Shown here piece after piece: positions 54,899 through 64,000 of a stretch of 64,000 bases of DNA. Within the stretch, counting starts at the first letter, position 1; each line of letters begins with the position of its first letter. The position numbers were made by a program, and so were the translations under genes. The notes under the pieces were generated by a model. The model saw nothing but the letters and a program-made list of their open reading frames with translations, did not search any database and was not told the origin of the DNA. Source of the DNA: Ceraceosorus guamensis (Eukaryota; Basidiomycota; Exobasidiomycetes; Ceraceosorales; Ceraceosoraceae); NCBI RefSeq assembly GCF_003144195.1, contig NW_020290000.1:1-64000 (forward strand), in the 5' to 3' direction.

Positions 54899-57800
54899 AT
54901 GTCGGCGATCACGATTCAGAAACGGCCCTTGGCGTCGACCTCTGCCTCCACCGATCTCTCGCGCACTTCACACAGGCGACGCACACTGAGAGGCAACGTC
55001 GTCCGAGTTGTCAGGGAAAGATATCTACGGGAAGACATAGCTTGCGGAGTAGCTGGTTGTCCTGTCTCATCATGCAAGAACGCTATCAAGCTGCGACTTG
55101 CTGCCGAGAAGATTCCCGCCACTGGCACGCGGAATGGTAGCATCGCGAACGGCACGCAGGCCTTCGTTTGCATCATCGACTCAAACGTCGCGCTTGGACA
55201 GGTGAGTGTTGCTGTGAAATGTTGCAGGTGCCAGCCTGCGGTTCACTGAGCATCCTGTCTGCCGGGCCTGCTTCTAGATGGACTTGCTAGAGTCGATGCT
55301 GGGCAACCTTCCCGGAAAGACCCCTGCCGTGCTCACTTTCTCGAGCATCGTGGTGCCTCAGACAGTCCTTGAAGAGGTCAGACATCGCAGCCTGCCTCTG
55401 TACAACCGACTCTCAGCTCTTCTCGACGCTCCCGAGTCGAGCTGGGTCAGATTTTGGAACGAAGCTGCGAGGTGAGCGCGGCGTGGGCAGGTAATGCGAT
55501 TTCGTCTTTGCTGGGGCTAAATTTGTTCGTCCCCTTCAAAGCGCCACTGCTACCGTCCGACAGCCCGGAGAGACGCCCAACGATCATGCAGACCGGGCTA
55601 TCAGATCCGTGGCCGAGTACTATCGGTCGCATCTTGAGCAGCGCAAGGCATCACTGGAAGCTGTGCTGCTCACTGATGATCGCGATAACATGACGAAGGC
55701 GCGCGCAGCGGGTCTCATCAGTCTGAATGTGCGAGACTACGTCAAAGGATTGCCGCGCTCGGATGAGCTGATGGATCTGCTGAGTGCGAGATCGGTGGCT
55801 GTTGCCGCTCAAGGTTCTGGCTCTGAAGGTGCAGCAAGGGACCTGTACGAACCGCACCTTGAACAGGCGGAAGCCAACGCGGGCTTGAATGCTGGCACGT
55901 TGCACCAGGGCCATTTCAACGCGAGCCAGTACAACGTACTGGAGGGCAGCGTGCGGAGCGATGCGCTTGGTCAAGCCATCTTGATTAGAGGCAGAGAAGC
56001 AATGAATCGCGCAATCGACGGGGACATTGTTGCCGTGCGCCTCCTTCCCGAATCGCAATGGCTGACGGAGACGGATGAGGTCAAGGGTGGAAGCGGAGGC
56101 AATGACGACGCTGGATCGGACGAGGAAGACGACGAAGCCCGCGAAGAGCCGCTCAGAGAAGAGGAGCAAGAGGACAAGGAGGAGAGGCAGGCATTAGCAC
56201 GGCAAGAACGCAGAGCTCGTAGCTCAGGTGGGAAACCTCAGCCCACCGGCAAGGTGGTGGGTGTCATCAGACGTAATTGGCGTAGCTACGTCTGCACGCT
56301 GGTGAGTTTCTATGAGTCCATACTCGCTCGTATCCCAAAAGCTGAATTGATTTGGCGTGCTCGATCATAGGATGCTCGCACGTTGCCACCTTCCGCGTTT
56401 TCGTCCACAGGAGCCACAAGCCTACTGGCTCTGCCAGTCTCGTCGCGTATCCCGCGCATACGCATTCGAACTCGACAAGTCTCGTCTTTGATCGACCAAA
56501 AAGTGCTCGTGGCCCTTGACGATTGGCGCATAAGCTCACGATATCCGGACGGACACTTTGTTAGAGCATTGGGCCGCACGGAGAGCAACGAGGCGGAACA
56601 AGAATCGCTACTGCTCGAGCACGATGTGCCTTATCGACCATTCTCCACTGCGGTCCTCGATTGCTTGCCAAGCGAAGGAGATAGCTGGAAGGTCTCTCCA
56701 AAAGAGCAGGCAGGCCCGGCTTGGAGAGACCGTGTCGACCTGAGAGCCGAGCAGATCTGTTCCATAGATCCACCTGGTGAGTCATCATGGCCCTTGACCC
56801 TTTACCCGCCAATCAGCATTAACAAGCGTCCTCGTCGCATGTGTCGTATGCTCAGGCTGTCAAGATATCGATGACGCGCTGCATGCCAAGATCCTGCCGA
56901 ACGGCAACGTCGAAGCGGGCGTCCACATCGCAGACGTCAGTTACTTCGTGCGGTCCGAAACGCCGATGGACTCCGAAGCTGCATCTCGAGGCACTACTGT
57001 TTACTTGGTTGACAAGAGGATAGATATGCTGCCACACCTCCTCGGCACAAATTTGTGCAGCTTGCGGCCACATGTGGAGCGTCTAGCTTTCTCGGCGATC
57101 TGGGAAATGGATCCCAAGACTGCAGACATCGTCAGTGTCAGATTCCACAAAAGCGTCATCGCCAGCAAGGAGGCTTTCACCTACGAGGAGGCTCAATTGC
57201 GCAAAGACGACCACAGAAAGAAGGATGCTATCACGCAGAGCATCAGGCTGCTCAACGATCTCGCTATAAAGCTGAAAGGCAAACGCATGCAGGCTGGTGC
57301 TCTCAATCTAGCCAGTCCAGAGGTCAGAATTCATCTGGACAGCGCAGAGTCCACTGCTCCCATCGACGTGGAGCAGAAAGAGATGCGAGAGACGAATAGT
57401 CTAGGTGAGTGGCGCGTGTGCAAGATAGCCCTAAAAATGCTTCCTGACCTGGTCCCCTTGATGTCTGGGCGCATGCAGTCGAAGAATTCATGCTGCTTGC
57501 GAATGTTTCTGTTGCTGCCAAGTGCTACGAAGCTTTTCCTCAGACTGCCGTGCTCAGAAGGCATTTGCCGCCTCCAGCGACGAATTTCAGCGTCTTGCAG
57601 GACATCCTCAAGAAGCGAAGAGCCATGACGCTCGATGTCAGCTCTTCTGGAGCACTCGCCGCTTCGCTCGACAAGTGCGTCGACGCAAAAGAGCCCGCTT
57701 TCAATACCCTGCTGCGCATCATGGCAACTCGATGCATGCTGTCTGCAGAGTACTTCTGCAGTGGCAGCGTGCCCAGGGACACCTTTGGACACTACGGTCT

Positions 57801-58557
57801 GGCTTCCCAGATCTACACGCACTTCACCTCTCCCATCAGGCGATACGCGGATGTCTTGACACATCGACAATTGGCTGCTGCTATCGCGTACGAGTCGCTG
57901 CCTGCCAACTTGCAGAACAAGGGTCATGTGGAGAAAGTGCTGAACAACGTCAACAAGAGACATCGCGGAGCTCAACAAGCGGGTCGAGCTAGCGTCGAAT
58001 ACTGGGTGGGCTTGAGCATCGCTCGCAAAAATCAGGAAGCTGGAGGGTCTGCCAAGAGCTTCGGAACGGGCGAAATCAAGCTCCACGAGGATGCGTTCGT
58101 CATCCGCACCTTCCGGAATGGCATTGCTGTCTTCGTCAGCGCGTGCGTAGCGTGGATTTCGGCATCGACCTAGAAGCGTTAGGCTGACCAAAATGTTGTC
58201 TGCTGTCATAAGGTACGGCCTCGAAGGTCTCATCACGTTCGACAAGGATTGTGACTTCGATGGAGAGCAGTACACCGTCCGCGTTCCCGCCACCGTTTCG
58301 GGGCTCAAGCGGGGTGAGTACTCTTCTCTCCAGTCTGCTTGCGCCCTTTTCTCACATCTTCCTTACACGCCTCGCAGATCTCACCCTGGGCATCTTTGAC
58401 CGGGTGCGCGTCGAAATTGGAACTGAAAAGGTGCGTCTCGCCTGAGGCTGGCATAAATGTCCACGGGCAGTAAGCTGATGTCTGAGCTCCTGATGCGCTC
58501 TGCCCGCCACAGGACAAGAATACACAGCGAAGCAGAGTCAAGATGGCTTTGTTGTGA
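54899..58557 (+). CDS. DIS3: Exosome exoribonuclease Dis3/Rrp44
   Basis: Catalytic subunit of the RNA exosome, with an N-terminal PIN endonuclease and RNB 3'-5' exonuclease. Nine exons give 1024 residues (joins at 55201/55278, 55471/55542, 56301/56371, 56776/56856, 57404/57479, 58142/58213, 58313/58378 and 58430/58513). Start at 54899 ([13 protein letters not shown]). The CR3 region has [14 protein letters not shown] acidic residues are seen in [25 protein letters not shown] and [17 protein letters not shown]. Cold-shock domains include [16 protein letters not shown] and [18 protein letters not shown]. The RNB domain has [19 protein letters not shown] with the metal-binding Asp cluster, [41 protein letters not shown] and [19 protein letters not shown]. 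The S1 domain ends [10 protein letters not shown] at 58557. Both nuclease centres look intact. The match to yeast Rrp44 is collinear throughout. Confidence 0.96.
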
Positions 58558-58642
58558 TGCAGGCGAGACTTTTGCCTGTTATGTCTTTACAATGAGCAAT
58601 GTATTCTAGCCATCAGTCAATCTCGGCGATCTGGCTCAGCCC

Positions 58643-61001
58643 TCAAGGGTTCTCAAGCCATCCTCGACTTCGTTCCACTGCTCTCTCCCAGCCGTGCAGC
58701 AGTTCCTTTCTTTTTTCCTCTGAGATTGTGGGCTTGAACGCCTGCTTTCCTTTCGCATTGACCTGAGCAGCGAAGGAAGGAATGGTCATTGGACGAGTCA
58801 GCACCAAGCCGAGCTGGCCAGTGTTAACACGAGAGCGCAGACAGCTTACTTTGGACAAGGTCTCCGGTTTGCTGATATCCCAACCAAACAAGCCTTTGGC
58901 CGCTCCAGCCAGAAGCGCCGAGCCTAGCGCCGTTGTTCTAGGTCATCGGGGAACGACTATTGAGCGGGATCGCTGCGGGCCGGGCTGAGATATTCGCATA
59001 GGAACTTACTCTCTCATCTCTGGTCGCTCGACAGTCAGGCCCAGAATGTCTGCCTGAATCTGCATAGCAACGTCGGAGCTGTGTCGAAGCAGGTGTCAGG
59101 ATGAAGAAGTAGCAATCTTGTCGCTAATGCACTACTCACTTTGTCATGCCTCCGTCGACCTGCAGACTGGCGAGAGGAACACCCGAGTCCCGTTCGCAAG
59201 CTGCGAGCACAGCTTGCGTCTGGTAGCAAGCCGCCTCAATCGTGGCCCTGGCAAAGTGACGCTTGTCGGTGTATCCCGTCATACCCTTGCGAAAAGTGCG
59301 TCGTTACCACGAGTCAATAGACCAACTCCTTCGCTGTGGTGAGTGAGCAGAAGCGACTCACAATGATCATTCCGCTAGCGCAGTCGTCCCAGTAAGGGCA
59401 CAGCAAGCCCGAAAAGGCTGTGACGAAGTAGATACCTCCCGAGTCCTCAACCTGTGAAGCCAGGTCGCCCACTTCTGACGCTTCCTTGATCAAGCCCAAT
59501 TGATCGCGCAACCACTTGATGCCGCTGCCGCACACCGCGATCGATCCCTCCAGAGCGTATACAGGCTCTGCATTGGGTCCAGCTTTGTATGCAATGGTCG
59601 AGAGCAGCCCGTTCTTCGAGTCGACTACTTTCGTGCCAGTGTTGTATAGGAGGAAGGCCCCGGTACCTTGCGTGCGCAAGCAAAGTGGAATTAATCGTCA
59701 TGCAGACAATGGCCCTGGCGTGCACTGCTCACCGTATGTATTCTTCGCTTCTCCTGGCGATAACGCCTTTTGCCCGATCAGAGCAGCCATCTTCCAGAGT
59801 GATTGGGAAGGTCAGAGGCAGGCTGACGGCGATCCGCGGAAGAGGTCACGCCACGACGCTCACCTGATCTCCTACAATACCAGCAATCTCCACACCATCC
59901 AGAGCTCCACCTTTTATCTTTCCGTAAACTTCAGAAGAGCTTTTAATCTCTGGCAAAATCTCCATCTTGATGCCAAAGAAGTCACAGAGCTTAGGGTCCC
60001 AAGTCTGTTTGCGCAAATCCATGAACATCGTGCGAGAGGCGTTCGAAGCATCTGTTAGATGCACCTCTCCACCAGTCAGATTCTGATGAAAGGAGGGCCG
60101 ACCTCGCATTGCATCAGCATATTGCAAGAACCGCCCACGAGCTGCTTGGAATCGACTCACATACAGCAGCCAGCAGTCCACTGTGCCGAAGAGCATGTCT
60201 CCTTCATCATGCGCCTTCTTGACCTCTGGAATGTTGTCGAGCATCCATCTAAGCTTGAGAGCTGCGAAGTAGGTAGCTGCAGTACGCGCAAGAGGGCATC
60301 AGTACAATGTGAGTACCCAGTGATCAAGCGAGCGGCTTCTGCAAAGCCCAGCATATCTTCCTGATCTGAGCCTCAGAGGTCCTTGAGGGCTCTTGCGATG
60401 CAGATCCCCTTTCCAGGCTTCGGGGCCCTACTTGTCTGCCCCTAAGTCGATTGAACATCAAGAAGACTGCATTCACTCACACAGTGGGAGACCAGTCTCG
60501 AGCTTTACTGCATCTGTGCCTTTGTCGCTCTTTTCCGCAAGTTGTCTGACAGTGTGGGTTGTCCTGGTGTCAGGCCATGCGATTGCTCGGGTCAATGCTT
60601 TCCCAGTAGTCTTGCTCCACACAACAGTAGTCTCTCTCTGGTTGGTGATGCCGACAACCTTGATGTCGCTTGCCTTGCCGCCCTTCTGCTCGAGCTTCTT
60701 GATGGCCTGATCTACGCACTCCAGAACCTTGTCCACGATCTCGTGCGCATCCTGATCTTGCCATCCCGGGTGATCAAAATACTGCGTGAACTCCAAGCCG
60801 TGAGAAGCTTGTACTTCCGCGAATTCGTTGAAGATCATGAAGCGGACCGAGGTGGTCCCTGCGCAGACAAACGCAGATCGATGAGTAGGAGCCCCTATTA
60901 GGACCACATATGCCCTTTGGAAAGCTTTTCCCATCGGGACCTGTGCACGTGATGGCTTCACACTACTCACCGGCGTCGATCGAGGCGACAAGGTCCGGCA
61001 T
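58643..61001 (-). CDS. GUT1: Glycerol kinase
   Basis: ATP-dependent phosphorylation of glycerol to glycerol 3-phosphate, the entry step of glycerol use (FGGY kinase family). Start at 61001 ([10 protein letters not shown]); intron 1 joins it to [20 protein letters not shown], the phosphate-1 loop. Further exons encode [79 protein letters not shown] with [67 protein letters not shown] and [20 protein letters not shown]. They continue [34 protein letters not shown] and [21 protein letters not shown] last intron joins ETLSK to [20 protein letters not shown]; the stop is at 58643. All active-site motifs of the family are present. About nine exons. Convergent with DIS3 (86 bp apart). Confidence 0.95.
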
Positions 61002-62491
61002 CTTCTCTGCTATGTCGCGTATGGGTGGATGGCAAGACCGGATGTGCAATTTCAGCCAAAGGGGTGCGCGTTTCGAAGGGCGACTGAGGGACGCTCTTCT
61101 GGCAAGCCTGGACGTCGAGAGAGGTTGAGGATGTCAATGAGACTGCGCAAGAGAAAGCCGAATCGAAACGTGGAGCGGCTCGAGCCAAGAGACTGCTGCA
61201 TTCAAGATGACATGCATGGCTTGCCAAGTCGCGGGAAGAAGGCCGGCTTGCAGCGTATCGAGGGCCGTCAGAAGAGCACGGGGCACGCGGCAGCGTGCAG
61301 CCGAGATGCTGCATCTTGACTCCACACATGAGCAGGCAGTACTCCGTACTCATGAGCATGAGCCCTCCGCATGCAAGCGCGATGCAGAGGAGCCCAGCAG
61401 AACCCCAGCCCGGACCACGACAATCACGTGAGTCGTGAATCTACAGGTACAGCACGTGACTCAAAGATCACTCTGACTACTCATCCGCGACTCGCGCGTG
61501 CTGCATGGTGACTCACGACTGCTGTAGGTACTCGACTACCACAACAGTCACGAGTCACAGCTAGTCACAGAAGAGTATGCGAACGCTGCGTTGGTGGCGG
61601 CCTGCGCGCAGGTGGGGACCATCAGCAGCAGGCACCAGCTCAGCAAGTGACGAGTGTTGTAGCCAGCAGATGCCTCGGTATCGTTCAGGCATGACACCTA
61701 TACACGTACACATGCAGTTTCAGTGCTGTACCAGTCTGATGAGTAGAGTAGTCTTGAATGCACAGGTTGAGCCGCCGGCTGCATGGGCCTCGAACAGAAC
61801 CGATCACGCGGTGCCTTCTAAATTCGTGATTTCTGCTGGATGTTTTAAGCAGCGCTGATGCTGGGGCGCGTGCGTGAGAGCGTCGGGGAGCAAGCACCCT
61901 GCTGTACATGTAATCGCAATTTGCTGTGCGTCTGCCGTACTCGAACGTAATCAAAGCAACATTTACATTTACGCACTGCATGGTGCTGAGGATGCCGCAT
62001 GGCTATTATAAACTCTGACTCACGACTGTATACAGTATATGTCAAGCTTTCATCGCGCTGCTGATACGCTGTCCGTGCGCGCATCCACCTATATGCATCT
62101 ATATAGACTCTTGTTGAATGCAGCATGCAGAGAGCAAGGCGGCCTGGCGGAGATGCAGTGCGGCTTCCGGCTACCAACGGTCACATTATCAGCCGATTCT
62201 GGTTCACGCGGTATTTTTGCACGCTAACTCTGCTGCTGCTCGATTCTCATTAAATTTGATTCACGATTCACGATTGAAATGAGGATCACACGAAATTGAC
62301 TCTTTGACTCACAGACTGCATGCTCATCTCTTTCTCAGCCCACCAACGTCGTCATTGCCGTTAGATCTGACAGCAAACTGCCCCGCTTGCTTCCAGACCG
62401 CCATCACCCGCACTGAATCTTGTTTCTTGATCTGCTGCACAAGTGGCACTGCGAACATCATCTCGACAGAAACCGATAGTCCGCCGACATC
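61002..62491. promoter_or_regulatory. Divergent intergenic region glycerol kinase / glutathione peroxidase, dense TCACGA motifs
   Basis: 1.5 kb with no convincing gene. The stretch 61420-61570 holds at least four TCACGA/TCGTGA copies plus CACGTGA sites, and more occur near 61826, 62019, 62257 and 62265. A GCATGCAG palindrome lies near 62121. AT-rich tracts occur at 61960-62105 (with TATA runs). Either the divergent promoters or degenerate repeat DNA. Confidence 0.5.
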
Positions 62492-63895
62492 ATGGTCAGC
62501 TTTTACGATCTCAAAGCAGAGAGGCCCAAGGGCGACGCTCTCGACTTCAACGAGCTGAAGGGCAAGGTCGTCCTGATTGTGAACACCGCTAGCAAGTGCG
62601 GCTTCACACCTCAGTGTGAGTTGGCAGACTTTCTTTCAGCAGCCCTCGTCGGTCGAGTGTCGGAGCCAGGCCGGAAAAGCGGGATAGAGGCGTGCGGACG
62701 ACAAGAGGTGGCGATCGCGGATCGCATGTAGCCATCAATCCGCGGAGCTGTCGGCACGTTGGAGGTCAAGCGGCGTCCAGGATGCTCAGACACCTGACAA
62801 ACCACGCTGCTTTATCATCTGAGTGCTCTCTGGCGAGGACCGGTGCAGGTCCCGACATCTGTCGCGATTACGAACGCCACGTGGCTGACACTCTTGCACA
62901 TGAAATCGGCAGTCGAGGAACTCGAAGACTTGAACAAGAAGTACAAGGACCAGGGTTTGCGCATCATCGGCTGTGAGTGCTTATGAAGAAGCAACGAAGC
63001 CTGGCAGCGCCAAACAGCCTGACGCTCACGATCTCAATTTGCCCCGCTGCCCTTCAGTCCCTTGCAATCAATTCGCGAATCAAGATCCAGCCGATGACGA
63101 GGGTATTGGCGCATTCTGTGTTAAGGTGAGCGTTGCTATGAGACGTCGAACAGGCAAGGATAAGCCAGAGATGGAGATGCTGCGTACGTAGTGGTAAGGA
63201 AGCCAGGAGAAAGGCGGTGCGCGCCGGTACAAGCGCACAGATGTGGAGAGCTGAGATGCCCAGCTCGAGCATCGACACCGGAGCACTTCGGGTCTAGCCT
63301 CAGACATTGGAGAGAGCGAGTTTCCGATCGACACGACGCAGAGCGCGCCGACGCGATGCAACGGGCGCGCTTGTGGCGAGCGAAAGTGCCGAGCATCACT
63401 GTGACGCAGGTGCCGAGTCGCTGTTTCGAAGCCAAGGTGTGGCGCGCGAGCGTGCTGAGTGGCGGGGTCGCGGATTGCCGGGAATCTCTCTCTCTGCGCG
63501 GCATGCTCCGTGAAGCATTGCTACTTCCTAACTTTCTGCACTGCCCAATGCTGAAGTCCCGATCTTTCTACATGCCTGATCCACCTTTCAGAACTACGGC
63601 GTCTCCTTTGACATCATGGCCAAGTCAGATGTGAACGGCGCCAACACCAACGAGGTTTTCAAGTATCTCAAGAGCGAGAAGTCTGGCCTCCTTGGCACCC
63701 AGGGCATCAAGTGGAACTTCACCAGTGAGTCAAAGTACGGTGTTGCCGCTGCGCTGCGCTGGACATTGACAAAGCCCGCACTGCATCGGTGCAGAGTTCC
63801 TGGTCAACAAGGAGGGCAAGGTCGTCGAGCGGTACTCTCCCACTGCCAAGCCAAGCAGCATCGCGCCTGAAATTGAGAAGCTGCTGGCTGCTTAA
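62492..63895 (+). CDS. Thiol (thioredoxin-dependent) glutathione peroxidase
   Basis: Peroxide-reducing enzyme of the Gpx/Hyr1 family, cytosolic or mitochondrial. Exons 62492-62615, 62913-62972, 63058-63125, 63592-63724 and 63795-63895 give 161 residues, the usual size. Start MVSFYDLKAERPKGDALDF. The peroxidatic Cys lies in VVLIVNTASKCGFTPQ. Exon 2 (FEELEDLNKKYKDQGLRIIG) joins FPCNQFANQDPADDEGIGAF plus the Cys in GAFCVK. The catalytic Gln is in CNQF, and the Trp-Asn pair in IKWNFTKF. The end is PEIEKLLAA. The active residue is Cys rather than selenocysteine, and the Cys in GAFC is positioned as the resolving Cys of yeast Gpx2/Hyr1. Introns 1 (297 nt) and 3 (466 nt) are long for this window. 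Assignment is secure. Confidence 0.94.
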
Positions 63896-64000
63896 TTTGA
63901 GAATCGGCGGCCGGCCCACGCCAATCTCAACGCCCATGTCTTCGGCTCGGACTTGTTCGCCACGATATCGCCACACTTTTGCCGCTCGGAGCGCTCGTAT

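Noticed and set aside
1-64000. tRNA genes
   Set aside because: Scanned for GGTTCGA-type B-box sequences on both strands; the few TTCGAA/TCGAACC hits lacked a paired A-box and cloverleaf. A covariance search would be decisive.

Overview
The window is ordinary nuclear DNA of a fungus. Genes lie on both strands, most are split by short GT-AG introns (about 40-100 nt, with a few of 150-470 nt), and intergenic spacers run from 0.1 to about 2.8 kb. The proteins (Bet3, Rpf1, Dis3/Rrp44, Sco1, Csc1/Phm7, Psr1 type, Gut1) are fungal housekeeping families. Intron density, long disordered tails and high GC codon use suggest a basidiomycete, most likely Ustilaginomycotina; this is inference, because no rRNA or other species marker is present.

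Layout. 1-11 kb: TFIIE-alpha (-), TRAPP subunit Bet3 (+), a SWIB-domain Rsc6/Snf12 (SMARCD) subunit (-), a small cytochrome c oxidase subunit of the COX7C/Cox8 type (+) and the Brix protein Rpf1 (-). 12-24 kb: a Csc1/OSCA/TMEM63-type channel with an exceptionally long tail (+) and a 1744-residue GAF-domain protein (-). 25-35 kb: Sco1 (-), tubulin cofactor B (-), a membrane-anchored mitochondrial P-loop ATPase (+) and a RECQ1-type helicase (-). 36-45 kb: a Swt1-like PIN nuclease (+), mitochondrial uL14m (-), a Psr1-like NIF phosphatase (+) and a possible hypothetical gene. 47-54 kb: two single-pass membrane proteins (+) separated by a poorly resolved 2.8 kb stretch. 55-64 kb: the exosome nuclease Dis3 (+), glycerol kinase (-) and a thiol glutathione peroxidase (+).

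The genes do not form a cluster with a common pathway. Weak functional themes are RNA maturation and decay (Rpf1, Swt1-like, Dis3) and the mitochondrion (COX7C/Cox8, Sco1, uL14m, P-loop ATPase). Several pairs are head to head and probably share promoter regions (TFIIE/Bet3, Rsc6/Cox, Rpf1/Csc1, cofactor B/ATPase, RecQ1/Swt1-like, uL14m/Psr1, Gut1/Gpx).

No transposon, virus-like element, CRISPR array, rRNA or convincing tRNA was seen. The most unusual signals are non-coding: a short TCACGA-based motif scattered through intergenic DNA, a telomere-like GGGTGA array in the promoter shared by cofactor B and the ATPase, several G-rich or alternating purine-pyrimidine tracts inside introns, a 34-bp tandem repeat near 39.7 kb, and an apparent 5-nt micro-exon in the COX7C/Cox8 gene. 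Exon joins were worked out by hand from splice signals, reading frame and family similarity. Gene ends are the outer coding limits; UTRs were not determined.
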